A DNA stretch of 64,000 nt from an uncultured Gilliamella sp. (GTDB lineage Bacteria > Pseudomonadota > Gammaproteobacteria > Enterobacterales > Orbaceae): the NCBI GenBank assembly GCA_945271295.1, contig CALYPG010000002.1:167868-231867 (forward strand), written 5' to 3'. Shown here piece by piece: positions 32,108-43,264 of the stretch (the first letter of the stretch is position 1; each line of letters opens with the position of its first letter). Below the pieces are notes generated by a model. That model was not told the DNA's origin and did not search any database. It saw only the letters and a program-made list of their open reading frames with translations. Made by a program: the position numbers and the translations under genes.

Positions 32108-32989
32108 TTATTTAATTTCTATTTTTGCTAATGCTTCGTAATAACGAGCTAATGCGCTATGATCACATCCTCCCATGCCATCAGTTTTAAGTGCTTGCAT
32201 CATTTCCATCACAATTGCTGTTAGTGGTAATGAAGTCCCAACACCATGAGAAGTATCTAGTGCATTTTGCAGATCTTTTATATGTAAATCAATTTTAAAT
32301 CCTGGTTTAAAATTGCGATTTAACACCATTGGTGCTTTCGCATCTAAAACAGTACTACCAGCAAGCCCACCACGAATAGCTTGATAAACTAATTCCGGAT
32401 CCACTCCAGCTTTAGTTGCCAATACTAATGCTTCAGACATGGCAGCGATATTAAGTGCCACAATAACTTGATTTGCTAGTTTTGTGACATTACCAGCTCC
32501 AATATCACCAGTATAAACCACAGAACCAGCCATTGCTTTCATCAAATCATAATGTTTGTCAAAAATAGCTTTATTCCCACCAACCATAACTGATAATGTT
32601 CCATCAATTGCTTTAGGTTCACCACCACTTACTGGAGCATCTAACATATTTAAGCCTTTTTTCGCTAATTCATCATGAATTTCGCGACTGGCTAATGGCG
32701 CAATAGAACTCATATCAATAAGAGTAGTGCCCGTTTTAGCACCTTCAACAACACCATTTTCACCTAAAACAACTTCTTTAACATGTGGTGAGTTAGGTAA
32801 CATGGTTATTATAACATCACAAAGTTTAGCCACTTCTTTTGCATTTAGTGCACTTTGCGCACCCGCGGCCACGACTTCGTCAACAGAGGCTTGATTTTTG
32901 TCACAAACTACCAGCGAGTAACCTGCTTTTAACAAGTTTTTACTCATCGGTTTACCCATAATACCTAAACCAATAAAACCAATTTTCAT
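32108..32989 (-). CDS. garR: Tartronate semialdehyde reductase
   Basis: GarR reduces tartronate semialdehyde to D-glycerate with NAD(P)H. The 293-residue beta-hydroxyacid dehydrogenase has the N-terminal Rossmann motif IGFIGLGIMGKPMSKNL, the substrate loop DAPVSGGEPKAIDGTLSVMVGG and catalytic Lys in GAGNVTKLANQ. The C-terminal helical part KDLQNALDTSHGVGTSLPLTA matches E. coli GarR. It lies between garL and garK, in pathway order. Confidence 0.96.
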   Translation of the reverse strand: MKIGFIGLGIMGKPMSKNLLKAGYSLVVCDKNQASVDEVVAAGAQSALNAKEVAKLCDVIITMLPNSPHVKEVVLGENGVVEGAKTGTTLIDMSSIAPLASREIHDELAKKGLNMLDAPVSGGEPKAIDGTLSVMVGGNKAIFDKHYDLMKAMAGSVVYTGDIGAGNVTKLANQVIVALNIAAMSEALVLATKAGVDPELVYQAIRGGLAGSTVLDAKAPMVLNRNFKPGFKIDLHIKDLQNALDTSHGVGTSLPLTAIVMEMMQALKTDGMGGCDHSALARYYEALAKIEIK

Positions 32990-33027
32990 TTTATTCTCCT
33001 TTATGATTACAATTAAAATAATATTAA

Positions 33028-33798
33028 TTATTTTAAAAATTTATCTGCTAGCGATTGTGTAGAACTTCTGAATAAACCCAGATCACTACCTACTGCAACA
33101 AATGTTGCACCCATTTCTATATATTGACGTGCATCGGCTTCTATTGGGGCTAAAATTCCACAAGCTTTACCTTTATTTTTAGCAACATCGAAAACACGTT
33201 TTATGACTTTTTGTACTTCTGGATGTTTTGGATCGCCAAAATGCCCTAGTGAGGCTGAAAGATCACTTGGTCCAACAAAAATACCATCAACACCATCAAC
33301 TGAGGTAATGGCTTCTACATTATCAACCGCTTGTTGAGTTTCAATTTGAACCATGACACAAATATTTTGATTAATTTTTGTGAAATAATCAGTGATAGTT
33401 CCAAAAGCATTACTGCGATGAGAAACAGAAACCCCTCTTACACCTTCTGGTGGGTAACGAGTATAAGATACAGCAAGTTTAGCTTGCTCAACGGTTTCAA
33501 TATAAGGAATTAAAAAATTGTAAAAACCAATATCTAATAATCGTTTAATTAACACTTGATCATTCCATGCTGGGCGAACAACAGGCGCACTCACACTATC
33601 TTTTAATGCCATTAATTGCGGAATAAACGTTAATACATCATTGGTTGCATGTTCCCCATCGAGTAGTAACCAGTCAAAACCTGCCAGACCTAATATCTCT
33701 GTGGAAATAGGGTTGCCTAATGCAGCCCAACAGCCAATTAATTTTTTCCTTGCCAACATATCTTGTTTAAATTGATTGTGGCACGTTGTTCTTTTCAT
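33028..33798 (-). CDS. garL: 5-keto-4-deoxy-D-glucarate aldolase
   Basis: GarL cleaves 5-keto-4-deoxy-glucarate to pyruvate and tartronate semialdehyde. The 256-residue class II (metal-dependent) HpcH-type aldolase shows the catalytic His region [14 protein letters not shown], the metal ligands in MVQIETQQA (Glu) and [12 protein letters not shown] (Asp), and the conserved [10 protein letters not shown] loop. Length equals E. coli GarL. In the operon it follows the two dehydratase genes whose product it consumes. Confidence 0.96.
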   Translation of the reverse strand: MKRTTCHNQFKQDMLARKKLIGCWAALGNPISTEILGLAGFDWLLLDGEHATNDVLTFIPQLMALKDSVSAPVVRPAWNDQVLIKRLLDIGFYNFLIPYIETVEQAKLAVSYTRYPPEGVRGVSVSHRSNAFGTITDYFTKINQNICVMVQIETQQAVDNVEAITSVDGVDGIFVGPSDLSASLGHFGDPKHPEVQKVIKRVFDVAKNKGKACGILAPIEADARQYIEMGATFVAVGSDLGLFRSSTQSLADKFLK

Positions 33799-33846
33799 AA
33801 TTTACCTTCGTATTTTTTTGCTTCATATTTTGACAAACATTTAAGA

Positions 33847-35181
33847 TTATCTAACCAAACACGGTTTTTTATTATCAAACTTCCAACCAGGAATCAAATA
33901 TTGCATTGCAACTGCATCATTACGATTACCCAGTCCCATACCTTTAAATAGTTCATGAGCTTTCATGACTTGATCCATATCAATTTCGATACCTAAGCCT
34001 GGTTTTTCAGGGACTTTGATTTTACCACCGACTATTTGCAGAGGTTCTTTGGTTAAACGTTGGTTGCCTTCTTGCCAAATCCAATGGGTATCAAGTGCGG
34101 TTGGCGTTCCGGGAGCTGCAGCCCCAACATGAGTAAACATGGCAAGTGAGATATCAAAGTGGTTATTAGAATGCGATCCCCAAGTCAAACCAAATTCATG
34201 ACACAATTGTGCAACCCGAACTGAACCATTCATGGTCCAGAAGTGAGGATCAGCTAGTGGAATGTCAACTGATTGTAGTGATAAAGTATGCCCCATTTGA
34301 CGCCAATCCGTGGCGATCATATTTGTTGCAGTAGGTAAACCCGTTGCACGGCGGAATTCTGCCATAATTTCTCGACCTGAATACCCTTGTTCAGCACCGC
34401 AAGGATCTTCAGCATACGTCAACGTATTTTTTAAATATTTACCTATTTCAATAGCTTCATCTAATAACCAACCACCATTTGGGTCAAGCGTTACACGAGC
34501 ACTCGGGAATTTTTTCTTAATTGCGATGACTGCTTCTGCTTCATCTGCTGCTGATAATACGCCACCTTTTAATTTAAAATCACGGAACCCGTATTTTTCA
34601 TATGTTGCCTCGGCTAAGTGTGCTATTGTTTCTGGGGTTAGTGCTTCTTCATGACGTAAACGATACCAATCGCATTTATCGTTTACTTGACTTTGATATG
34701 GAAGATCGGTTTTTTTACGATCACCAACATAAAATAAGTAACCAAGCATTTCGACTTCATCACGCTGTTGACCATCTCCAAGCAATGATGCGACGGTCAC
34801 CCCTAAATGTTTACCTAATAAATCTAACATTGCAGCTTCAATCGCTGTGACGACATGAATGGTTGAACGTTGATCAAAAGTTTGATTTCCTCGCCCGCCT
34901 ACATCACGATCAGCAAATTGAGTGCGAACACGATTCATCACATTTTTATATTGGCCAATTGATTGACCAATAACCAGCGGTTTAGCATCTTCAAGAGTTT
35001 GTGTCACCGTGCCAACGCAAGGAACTTCTCCTACTCCTGTGTTACCGGAATTATCCTTAAGGATAACAATATTACGTGTGAAATAAGGTGCATGAGCACC
35101 ACTTAAATTTAATAACATGCTATCATAACCAGCAACTGGATAGACATGCATTTGAGTAATAATAGGCGTTGACGAACTCAT
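33847..35181 (-). CDS. gudD: Glucarate dehydratase
   Basis: GudD, an enolase-superfamily enzyme, dehydrates D-glucarate to 5-keto-4-deoxy-D-glucarate. The 444-residue protein has the KxK general-base motif in FKLKGG, metal ligands in the [18 protein letters not shown] and TNMIATDW strands, and the His base in [15 protein letters not shown]. Of the two paralogues in this operon, this one matches E. coli GudD best: it keeps [17 protein letters not shown]-like ADRDVGGRG and the MLGYLFYVG region. It lies between gudX and garL. Confidence 0.95.
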   Translation of the reverse strand: MSSSTPIITQMHVYPVAGYDSMLLNLSGAHAPYFTRNIVILKDNSGNTGVGEVPCVGTVTQTLEDAKPLVIGQSIGQYKNVMNRVRTQFADRDVGGRGNQTFDQRSTIHVVTAIEAAMLDLLGKHLGVTVASLLGDGQQRDEVEMLGYLFYVGDRKKTDLPYQSQVNDKCDWYRLRHEEALTPETIAHLAEATYEKYGFRDFKLKGGVLSAADEAEAVIAIKKKFPSARVTLDPNGGWLLDEAIEIGKYLKNTLTYAEDPCGAEQGYSGREIMAEFRRATGLPTATNMIATDWRQMGHTLSLQSVDIPLADPHFWTMNGSVRVAQLCHEFGLTWGSHSNNHFDISLAMFTHVGAAAPGTPTALDTHWIWQEGNQRLTKEPLQIVGGKIKVPEKPGLGIEIDMDQVMKAHELFKGMGLGNRNDAVAMQYLIPGWKFDNKKPCLVR

Positions 35182-35221
35182 AATAATTTACCTCTTTAAT
35201 TTCTAATTTTTTAAATCAATA

Positions 35222-36559
35222 CTATCGAACCATGCACGGGCGTTTTCGATCAAATTTCCAATTTGGAATTAAATATTGCATGGCTATGCCATCGTTACGA
35301 GCACCATTTGGTAATTTTTTATATAATTGATGGGCTTTGTTAACTTGTTCCATATCTAATTCAATACCTAAACCAGGTTTATCATGTAATTTAATTTTTC
35401 CATTAATAATCTGTAATGGTTGTTTAGTTAGCCGCTCATGTCCTTCTTGCCAAATCCAATGTGTATCAAGTGCCGTTGGATTGCCTGGCGCGGAAGCACC
35501 AACATGACAAAACATTGCTAATGAAATATCAAAATGATTATTAGAATGGCATCCCCATGTTAATCCCCACTCATCACAAAGTTGCGCTACTCGACTTGCC
35601 CCAGTTAATGTCCAAAAATGCGGGTCAGCAAGTGGAATATCAACAGCCTGTAACATAATAGAGTGGCACATTTCACGCCAATTGGTTGCAACCATATTAG
35701 TTGCGGTTGGTAATCCGGTTGCGCGTCGGAATTCAGCCATAATTTCACGACCAGAATAACCATTTTCAGCACCACAAGGATCTTCTGCATAAGTTAATAT
35801 GCCATTTAATCCTTTACATAACCTTATAGCATCATCGAGCAACCAGCCACCATTGGGATCTAAAGTAATTCTGGCATCAGGAAAATGTTTTTTTAGCGCA
35901 GTAACAGTCTCAATTTCGTTTTCACCAGCTAAAACGCCTCCTTTCATTTTAAAATCTTTAAAGCCATAACGATCTTTAGCTGCCATTGCTAATTCCACAA
36001 CAGACTGTGTCGTCATTGCCTGTTGCCGACGCAATTTATACCATTCATGCCCTTGTTTAGCGGGCTGATCATAAGGTAGATCTGTTTTCTTATCATCACC
36101 AATATAAAATAGATAACCTAGAACTGTTACCTCTTCGCGTTGTTTTCCTGGACCAAGCAACTCAGCAACGGGGACATTTAAAAACTGTCCCATTAGATCT
36201 AATAAAGCCGCTTCTAAGGCAGCAACTGCGTTAACACGTAATTCAAATGTCCAAGCTCCTTTACCAAAAGTATCATAATCTGTATCAAGATAACCTTGAT
36301 GCATATCATTAACAATACGGTTAAGAATGGAAATAGAACGACCTTCTACATGAGCAATAGCATCTTTTAATGCATTCTCAATTATTGTGCCGCCTGGTGC
36401 TTCACCAACACCGGTATGACCGGCATTGTCTTTTAAAATAACTATATTTCGTGTGAAATAAGGTCCATGAGCGCCACCAATGTTCATTAGCATACTGTCA
36501 CAACCCGCAACCGGTATGACTTGCATTGAGGTAATTGTAGGAACTGATTGTGTACTCAT
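35222..36559 (-). CDS. gudX: Glucarate dehydratase-related protein
   Basis: A 445-residue paralogue of GudD. Diagnostic GudX stretches are [38 protein letters not shown] and [17 protein letters not shown], matching E. coli GudX over GudD. The catalytic KxK (FKMKGG), the metal ligands and the His base are all present, so it should be at least weakly active on glucarate and idarate, as the E. coli protein is reported to be. Its retention with gudD in one operon mirrors the enterobacterial gudPXD order. Confidence 0.93.
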   Translation of the reverse strand: MSTQSVPTITSMQVIPVAGCDSMLMNIGGAHGPYFTRNIVILKDNAGHTGVGEAPGGTIIENALKDAIAHVEGRSISILNRIVNDMHQGYLDTDYDTFGKGAWTFELRVNAVAALEAALLDLMGQFLNVPVAELLGPGKQREEVTVLGYLFYIGDDKKTDLPYDQPAKQGHEWYKLRRQQAMTTQSVVELAMAAKDRYGFKDFKMKGGVLAGENEIETVTALKKHFPDARITLDPNGGWLLDDAIRLCKGLNGILTYAEDPCGAENGYSGREIMAEFRRATGLPTATNMVATNWREMCHSIMLQAVDIPLADPHFWTLTGASRVAQLCDEWGLTWGCHSNNHFDISLAMFCHVGASAPGNPTALDTHWIWQEGHERLTKQPLQIINGKIKLHDKPGLGIELDMEQVNKAHQLYKKLPNGARNDGIAMQYLIPNWKFDRKRPCMVR

Positions 36560-36594
36560 AACATACTTCCTTTTAATATTTAGAGGATATTAAA

Positions 36595-37926
36595 TTAACC
36601 CTTTTTCTTTAATTCCATACGTTTAATTGGACCAACAATGACCAAATAACTAAATGCGGCAACAAATGCATGACCGGCAACAAAAACTAAAGCCCATTCA
36701 AAACGACCTGTCCATGCAACGATATAACCAATAATAATAGGTGAAACAATACTTGATGCATTACCAAACATGTTAAACAATCCACCAGCAAGTCCACTCA
36801 TTTCTTTAGGTGCAGTATCTGCCATTACCGCCCAACCCAATGCGCCAACACCTTTGCCAAAAAAAGCCATAGACATAAATAGAATAACAAGCGCAATAGA
36901 ATCAACATAATTACAGAAAATCATGGTCATCGAAAATAACATACCCAATATAATTGGCGTTTTACGCGCAAAAGAAAGCGAGCCGGTTTTTCTCATTAAA
37001 AAGTCTGAGAAAACCCCACCACTAATTCCACCGACAAAACCACAAATTGCAGGTATAGCAGCAGCAAAACCAACTTCTTTAATATTCATACCACGCTGAG
37101 TTGCAAGATAAATAGGAAACCAAGTAATAAAAAAGAAAGTTAAACAGTTGATACAATATTGACCTAAATAAACACCAAGTAACATTCTATTGGTAAGTAA
37201 TTGAATTAAATAACTTAATTTCGGCCCTTCTTTTTTTCCATTTGATTTTTTTCCATCCATATCAACTAAGGCACCACCTTCAGTGATATATTCAATTTCT
37301 GCTTCATTTGCCCAGGGATGATCTTTGGGATTACGAATAATAACTAGTGTTACAATACTAACAAGAATACCAATACCCCCCATAAAGAAGAATACTGATT
37401 GCCAACCATATTCATGAGTTAACCAGCCCATAATAGGAGCAAAAATAACAGTAGCAAAATATTGAGCGGAATTAAAAATGGCCACCGCAGTAGCTCTCTC
37501 TTTGGCAGGAAACCAAGCCGCGGTAATGCGACTATTTCCAGGAAATGAAGGTGCCTCGGCCAGTCCCATTAAAAAACGGAAGGTAAAGAGCATAATAATT
37601 GCCCATCCCCCGATAAAAAAATGTACTGTACCTTGCAGTAAAGTAAAAATAGACCAAAAGAAAATACTACAAAAATATACACGTTTTGAACCGAATTTAT
37701 CAAGTAACCATCCTCCGGGTAATTGCCCAATTACATATGCAATTCCAAAAGATGACATAACCCAGCCCATCGCAGCAGCATCAAAGCCAAGTTCTCCTGA
37801 CATTGCTTTTCCTGCAATACCTAGAGTTGCCCTATCACCATAATTTATGGCGGTAACTATAAATAAAAAAACGACAGTCAACCATCTGGCATTAGTCCTT
37901 TTTTGTTTTATTTTATTTAGTTCCAT
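36595..37926 (-). CDS. gudP: Glucarate/galactarate MFS transporter
   Basis: A 443-residue major facilitator with 12 helices, of the anion:cation symporter branch (GudP/GarP/ExuT). The opening TNARWLTVVFLFIVTAINYGDRATLGIAG and the segments LPGGWLLDKFGSKRVY and RFLMGLAEAPSFPGNSRITAAWFP are typical. It starts seven bases after AGGAG. It is the first gene of the gudP-gudX-gudD-garL-garR-garK run and should import hexarates. Whether it prefers glucarate or galactarate cannot be told; it is the only such transporter in the cluster. Confidence 0.93.
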   Translation of the reverse strand: MELNKIKQKRTNARWLTVVFLFIVTAINYGDRATLGIAGKAMSGELGFDAAAMGWVMSSFGIAYVIGQLPGGWLLDKFGSKRVYFCSIFFWSIFTLLQGTVHFFIGGWAIIMLFTFRFLMGLAEAPSFPGNSRITAAWFPAKERATAVAIFNSAQYFATVIFAPIMGWLTHEYGWQSVFFFMGGIGILVSIVTLVIIRNPKDHPWANEAEIEYITEGGALVDMDGKKSNGKKEGPKLSYLIQLLTNRMLLGVYLGQYCINCLTFFFITWFPIYLATQRGMNIKEVGFAAAIPAICGFVGGISGGVFSDFLMRKTGSLSFARKTPIILGMLFSMTMIFCNYVDSIALVILFMSMAFFGKGVGALGWAVMADTAPKEMSGLAGGLFNMFGNASSIVSPIIIGYIVAWTGRFEWALVFVAGHAFVAAFSYLVIVGPIKRMELKKKG

Positions 37927-38290
37927 GTTTTAACTCCTAACTGATTATTAATTGTAAATTAGTATGGTTATTTAACATGAAAATATCATTGGATAAAAAC
38001 ACAGAATATTAAATAAAAATCTATTTATTTTTGTGCAAATTAACAAAGCAATGTTATATTCTTCACAAAATTTCACAAAATATACTAATTTTGTGATATA
38101 ACTCACTTTTTTTGGTCAATTTTATAAATTTACTCTCTTTTAAAAACAAATAATTATGAATATTCACAATGATATTTGTTTTATTCAGATTTAATATATA
38201 GTTCAATGAGCTTATAGAAACATTATTAATAATATTAGAAAGATGTTTGTAGGTAAGTGAGGAATTTTAGAATCTAATGGGAGTCAAACA
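37927..38290. promoter_or_regulatory. Divergent gudP-garD control region with 24-bp palindrome and CRP-like site
   Basis: 364 bp separating the two divergent arms of the hexarate cluster. At 38073-38096 lies TCACAAAAT-ATACTA-ATTTTGTGA, a perfect 9-bp inverted repeat. A further TCACAAAAT-like half-site lies just left (38063-38071). Overlapping its right arm is TGTGA-TATAAC-TCACT (38092-38107), one base from the CRP core consensus. The hexarate regulator encoded nearby (CdaR) and CRP are the obvious candidate ligands. The garD ribosome site GGGAG is at the right edge. Confidence 0.7.
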
Positions 38291-39841
38291 ATGGAGCATC
38301 ATATTAGTAAACCACTCTACATTAAAATAAAGGAGATCGATAATGTAGCTATTGTGGTTAATGACAACGGATTGCCTAAAGGTACCGTTTTTTCTGATGG
38401 ATTAGAATTAATTGAAAATGTACCTCAAGGTCATAAAGTTGCTTTAAATGATATCGATCAGGGTCAAGAAATCATTCGTTATGGTGAAGTCATTGGTTAT
38501 GCCAAAGTAGATATTAAAAAAGGAGGTTGGATCAATGAATCTGTGACTCAAATGCCAACTGCTCCCGAATTACATGAATTAGCTATAGCAACTAAAAAAG
38601 TAGCACCACTGCCACCATTAGAAGGTTATACGTTTGAGGGTTATCGAAACAAAGATGGTTCTGTTGGTACACGTAATTTATTGGGTATTACCATGAGTGT
38701 TAACTGTGTTGCTGGCGTAGTGGAATATGTAGCAAAAATTATAGAACGTGATTTGTTACCAAAATATCCTAATGTCGACGGTGTCGTACCCCTTATGCAT
38801 CTTTATGGTTGTGGTGTGGCAATAGATGCGCCAGCCGCTATTGTCCCAATTCGTTCCATTCACAATTTAGCTAAAAATCCTAATTTCGGTGGTGAAATTA
38901 TGGTTGTGAGTTTAGGTTGTGAAAAATTGCAACCCGAGCGATTATTAAAAGGCACACCTGACACTATTCCAATCAAAATCCAAGATGATGACCTGATAAC
39001 CTTACAAGATGAGCATGGCTTTAAAGCAATGGTTGATCACATTTTAACAATTGCTGAAAAGCATTTACAACGTTTGAACCAACGGCAAAGGGAAACAGTA
39101 CCAGCCTCTGAATTAGTGGTAGGTATGCAATGTGGTGGTAGTGATGCCTTTTCAGGTGTGACTTCAAATCCATCTGTTGGCTATGCATCTGATCTATTAG
39201 TTAGATGTGGTGCAACAGTTATGTTTTCAGAAGTCACCGAAGTTCGCGATGGTATTCATTTACTTACGCCAAGGGCGGCTGATGAAGAAGTCGGTAAAGC
39301 GTTAATTCGTGAAATGCAATGGTATGATGAATACCTCGCAGCCGGGAAAGTTGATCGCAGTGCTAATACAACCCCAGGCAACAAAAAAGGCGGACTGAAT
39401 AATATTGTCGAAAAAGCAATGGGATCGATTGCCAAATCAGGTACAAGTACCATTGTAGAAGTGTTATCTCCAGGTCAACGACCATCTAAAAGAGGTTTGA
39501 TTTTTGCCGCTACCCCTGCAAGTGATTTTGTTTGTGGCGCTCAACAAGTTGCTTCAGGTATTACGTTACAAGTTTTTACGACAGGAAGAGGAACCCCTTA
39601 TGGGTTAGCAATGGTACCTGTTATTAAGATGTCCAGTCGTAATATTGTCGCTGAGCAATGGTTTGATCTAATTGATATTAGTGCTGGGGATATCGCCCTT
39701 GGTAAAGCAACAATTGAAGACATAGGTTGGCGTCTATTTCATTTAATATTAGATGTTGCAAGTGGACGTAAAAAACCATGGTCTGATCATTGGAAATTAT
39801 ATAATCCGTTGGCTATTTTTAATCCAGCACCAATAACTTGA
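38291..39841 (+). CDS. garD: Galactarate dehydratase
   Basis: GarD dehydrates meso-galactarate to 5-keto-4-deoxy-D-glucarate, feeding garL. The 516-residue protein belongs to the UxaA/GarD family. It has the N-terminal SAF-like part ([20 protein letters not shown]), the [19 protein letters not shown] linker, and the large domain with [47 protein letters not shown] and the C-terminal [19 protein letters not shown]. The conserved cysteines of the metal site are retained. It is transcribed away from the gud/gar operon and toward convergent cdaR. Confidence 0.95.
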   Translation: MEHHISKPLYIKIKEIDNVAIVVNDNGLPKGTVFSDGLELIENVPQGHKVALNDIDQGQEIIRYGEVIGYAKVDIKKGGWINESVTQMPTAPELHELAIATKKVAPLPPLEGYTFEGYRNKDGSVGTRNLLGITMSVNCVAGVVEYVAKIIERDLLPKYPNVDGVVPLMHLYGCGVAIDAPAAIVPIRSIHNLAKNPNFGGEIMVVSLGCEKLQPERLLKGTPDTIPIKIQDDDLITLQDEHGFKAMVDHILTIAEKHLQRLNQRQRETVPASELVVGMQCGGSDAFSGVTSNPSVGYASDLLVRCGATVMFSEVTEVRDGIHLLTPRAADEEVGKALIREMQWYDEYLAAGKVDRSANTTPGNKKGGLNNIVEKAMGSIAKSGTSTIVEVLSPGQRPSKRGLIFAATPASDFVCGAQQVASGITLQVFTTGRGTPYGLAMVPVIKMSSRNIVAEQWFDLIDISAGDIALGKATIEDIGWRLFHLILDVASGRKKPWSDHWKLYNPLAIFNPAPIT

Positions 39842-39891
39842 TCTAAAATAGACAATATACTTTAATAGGCGTTATCTCTTTTCCTATCTAT

Positions 39892-39927
39892 AATCATCTC
39901 TTTATTAAGTTAAATAAGGAGATGATT
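39892..39927. terminator. Terminator hairpin between garD and cdaR
   Basis: AATCATCTCTTTATT (39892-39906) pairs with 39913-39927 over 15 bp, with one T-G pair. It lies between convergent genes. The right side has only AAAATT, so it may act mainly for garD. Confidence 0.65.
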
Positions 39928-39931
39928 AAAA

Positions 39932-41122
39932 TTAATTTCGATCTAATTGTAATCCAATATACAAAAGTAACCTATCATCAAATTTATCTAAATTTAATCC
40001 GGTTAATCCAGCTATTTTATTTAATCGATATTCTAGAGTATTGCGATGTATGAACAGTTCTTTGGCGGTGTCACCTCCGTGTACATTATTTTTAAACCAA
40101 GTTTGTAGCGTTTTTTGCAATACACCATTATTATCACCCATTCTTAATTTTTTTAATGGCAGTAATAACTCTTCGGCCTGCCAATCATAACTTAATCCAT
40201 GTAATAACACCGGTAAAATTAATTGTTGATAATAATAATTACGAATATTAGGCATTCTTTGTTTACCAATTAGCATGGTAGTTTTAGCCGTTTGATAGGA
40301 TTTAACTAATGGGTAAGGATGTTGATCGAAGTAATTGCCTAATGAAATTCGGATATCTAGTTGAGTGCTGTTTTTTATATCTATAACTAATTGTTCTAAT
40401 TTTTTCTTATGTTCTAATAAATCCCAACGTCCATAACGATTAAGAGCAGGAATCAATATAACCAGCTCAGTAATAGATTTAATTGCCACTAAATTATGTT
40501 TACTTAATATTTGTACTTGGGTTTGTAAATTTTGAAGCTCACTCATAGCGGTATCAATTCCTAATTGCCCACTATCAACTTCAATCATCCCCACAACTCT
40601 GGGTAAATTTAGATCGATATCTAAACGCTTCACCCACTGAACCATGCTATCTGGCAAAATTTCTTTTTCAATTAATGTTAAAATGAGTTCTTCTTTTAAA
40701 CGATTGTCGTAAGAAAGCTCTTGTAATAATTGAGTCTGTTCCATCATCATTTCAGCAGACATACAAACAAGTTCACCAAATTGACGAATATCAGATGGTT
40801 CACCGGTTAAGCCTATTACGCCAACAATTCGATCATTCAATTTCAAAGGTAAATTAATGCCAGGTTTCACTCCTTGCAAACGTTTTACCATAGTACCATC
40901 AATTGAAACGGTGCGTTTTTGAGAAATTGCTAGCATAGCACCTTCGTGAACTTCACCTATACGTTCCAAATCACCACTGCCAATGATACAACCATTAGCA
41001 TCCATAACATTGATATTACAATCGATGATTTTCATTGTTCTTTCAACAATTTGTTGTGCAAGTTTAGGTGTAAGACTATAAGGACTCATTACCATATTGA
41101 TGATCTTATTTTGATTTTGCAT
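39932..41122 (-). CDS. cdaR: Carbohydrate diacid regulator
   Basis: A 396-residue activator of the CdaR/SdaR family, which in E. coli senses glucarate, galactarate and glycerate and activates garD, garPLRK and gudPXD. The N-terminal sugar-diacid-recognition domain is visible (LAQQIVERTMKIIDCNINVMDANGCIIGSGD, then PGINLPLKLNDRIVGVIGLTGEP). A GGDEF-like middle part follows, and the C-terminal PucR-type helix-turn-helix reads TAKELFIHRNTLEYRLNKIAGLTG. Its place at the end of the hexarate cluster supports local control. Confidence 0.93.
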   Translation of the reverse strand: MQNQNKIINMVMSPYSLTPKLAQQIVERTMKIIDCNINVMDANGCIIGSGDLERIGEVHEGAMLAISQKRTVSIDGTMVKRLQGVKPGINLPLKLNDRIVGVIGLTGEPSDIRQFGELVCMSAEMMMEQTQLLQELSYDNRLKEELILTLIEKEILPDSMVQWVKRLDIDLNLPRVVGMIEVDSGQLGIDTAMSELQNLQTQVQILSKHNLVAIKSITELVILIPALNRYGRWDLLEHKKKLEQLVIDIKNSTQLDIRISLGNYFDQHPYPLVKSYQTAKTTMLIGKQRMPNIRNYYYQQLILPVLLHGLSYDWQAEELLLPLKKLRMGDNNGVLQKTLQTWFKNNVHGGDTAKELFIHRNTLEYRLNKIAGLTGLNLDKFDDRLLLYIGLQLDRN

Positions 41123-41184
41123 AAACCCATTTTTTTGTTAGCATAGCATATTTTATTTTATTTTGAATAATAGATAATGATTCC

Positions 41185-43110
41185 ATGATAGTGTTCGATT
41201 CAATTCAAGTACGCCGGGGTACTAATTTACTTTTAGATAATGCATCTGCAACCATAAATCCTAAGCAAAAAGTAGGATTAGTTGGAAAAAATGGTTGTGG
41301 TAAATCAACACTTTTTTCGCTCATAAAAGGGGAAATGCAAGCTGACGCTGGAACATTAAGTATTCCTTCTCAGTGGCAACTGGCTTGGGTTAATCAAGAA
41401 ACCCCAGCATTAGATACACCAGCTATTGAATATGCCATTGATGGCGATCGTGAGTATCGACAATTAGAACAACAACTAGACATTGCTAATCAACAAAATA
41501 ATGGACAGCAAATTGCACTTGTACATGAAAAACTTGATACGATTGATGCTTGGACTATTCGTTCTCGAGCAGCAACATTATTACATGGTCTAGGATTTTC
41601 GAATGAGCAATTACAACTACCGGTTAAATCCTATTCTGGTGGTTGGCGCATGCGCTTAAATCTCGCACAAGCATTGATGTGTCGTTCTGATTTATTACTT
41701 CTTGATGAACCAACCAATCACCTTGATTTAGATGCGGTAATTTGGCTTGAAAAGTGGTTAACTAATTATCAAGGAACATTAATTTTAATTTCACACGATA
41801 GAGATTTTTTAGATCCGTTAGTTAATAAAATTATTCATATTGAACAAAAAAGCTTGTTTGAATATACCGGCAACTACTCTTCGTTTGAAATTCAGCGGTC
41901 AACGAAATTGGCACAACAACAATCACTTTATGAAAGCCAACAACTAAAAGTGGCTCATCTACAAAGTTATATAAATCGTTTTAGAGCAAAAGCGACCAAA
42001 GCCAAACAAGCACAAAGTAGAATTAAAATGTTAGAAAAGATGGAACTGATCGCGCCGGCTCATGTGGATAATCCATTTCATTTTAGTTTTCGACCATCAG
42101 AATTTTTGCCTAGCCCATTATTAATGATGGACAAAGTGGTTGCTGGCTATGATGATAAAATTGTATTAGAAAAAATTAAACTTAATTTAGTTCCTGGCTC
42201 CCGCATAGGTTTGTTAGGGCGTAATGGTGCGGGTAAATCAACCTTAATTAAATTATTAGCTGGTGAACTTTTACCGCAGGAAGGCCATATCAATTTAGCT
42301 AAAGGTATACAATTAGGTTATTTTGCTCAACATCAATTAGAATACCTGCGCGCCGATGAATCACCACTTTGGCATTTGACACAACTTGCCGATACAAATA
42401 TTACTGAACAAGAATTGCGTAATTATTTAGGTGGATTTGATTTTCATGGTGATAAAGTCAATGAGCCAGTGAACACTTTTTCTGGCGGTGAAAAAGCGCG
42501 TTTAGTGTTAGCGCTTATTGTCTGGCAAAAACCAAACCTACTTTTATTAGATGAACCAACTAACCATTTAGATTTAGATATGCGGCAAGCACTAACTGAA
42601 GCATTAATCGATTTTGAAGGTGCGTTAGTTGTGGTTTCACATGATCGCCATTTATTACGTTCTACTACTGATGAATTTTATTTGGTGCACGATCATAAAG
42701 TAGAACCCTTTGACGGTGATCTGGATGATTATCAAAAATGGCTTGCCGAAGAACAGAAACTTGAAAATCAACCCATTGAGAATAATAACACTAGCAAAAA
42801 TGAAACAGTTCAAAATATTTCAGCTCAAGATCGTAAAGAACAAAAACGTCGAGACGCTGAACTGCGAGCACTCATGCAGCCTATAAAAAAACAATTACAA
42901 AAAGAAGAGCAAAAACTTGAACTATTGACTAAGGAATTACAAGTTATTGAACAGCAATTAACTGATCCTGCTATTTATGACAATAATAAAAAATCGGAAT
43001 TAACTCAATTATTACTAAAACAAAGCCAACTTAAAAATAAACAAGAAGAAATCGAAATGAATTGGTTGGATTTACAACAACAACTAGAAGATTTTAACTG
43101 TGAAAATTAA
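41185..43110 (+). CDS. yheS: ABC-F family ATPase YheS
   Basis: A 641-residue soluble ABC-F protein with two nucleotide-binding domains. The first has Walker A GKNGCGKST and signature YSGGWRMR; the second has GRNGAGKST and signature FSGGEKAR. Both have LLLDEPTNHLDLD Walker B motifs. The Arg/Lys/Gln-rich linker between them (SYINRFRAKATKAKQAQSRIKMLEKM) is the P-site tRNA interaction motif of ABC-F translation factors. A long coiled-coil C terminus follows from about residue 545. It matches E. coli YheS closely. Members act on stalled ribosomes; there is no membrane partner. Confidence 0.96.
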   Translation: MIVFDSIQVRRGTNLLLDNASATINPKQKVGLVGKNGCGKSTLFSLIKGEMQADAGTLSIPSQWQLAWVNQETPALDTPAIEYAIDGDREYRQLEQQLDIANQQNNGQQIALVHEKLDTIDAWTIRSRAATLLHGLGFSNEQLQLPVKSYSGGWRMRLNLAQALMCRSDLLLLDEPTNHLDLDAVIWLEKWLTNYQGTLILISHDRDFLDPLVNKIIHIEQKSLFEYTGNYSSFEIQRSTKLAQQQSLYESQQLKVAHLQSYINRFRAKATKAKQAQSRIKMLEKMELIAPAHVDNPFHFSFRPSEFLPSPLLMMDKVVAGYDDKIVLEKIKLNLVPGSRIGLLGRNGAGKSTLIKLLAGELLPQEGHINLAKGIQLGYFAQHQLEYLRADESPLWHLTQLADTNITEQELRNYLGGFDFHGDKVNEPVNTFSGGEKARLVLALIVWQKPNLLLLDEPTNHLDLDMRQALTEALIDFEGALVVVSHDRHLLRSTTDEFYLVHDHKVEPFDGDLDDYQKWLAEEQKLENQPIENNNTSKNETVQNISAQDRKEQKRRDAELRALMQPIKKQLQKEEQKLELLTKELQVIEQQLTDPAIYDNNKKSELTQLLLKQSQLKNKQEEIEMNWLDLQQQLEDFNCEN

Positions 43111-43127
43111 AAGTAAGCAAACATTGC

Positions 43128-43149
43128 TAGAGGCCTTATAGAGCCTCTA
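43128..43149 (+). terminator. Hairpin after yheS
   Basis: TAGAGGC (43128-43134), an eight-base loop and GCCTCTA (43143-43149), located 18 bp after the yheS stop codon. No clear T-run follows. Confidence 0.45.
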
Positions 43150-43264
43150 TAGTATAAAAGAACAAGTATTATTATTTATAACCTAAGCACAGGGTAATAA
43201 TAAGGCAAATAAACTAAATCGCATTCCAAAATAGTGATTTATTGTTCAATTTTATGCTAACAAT

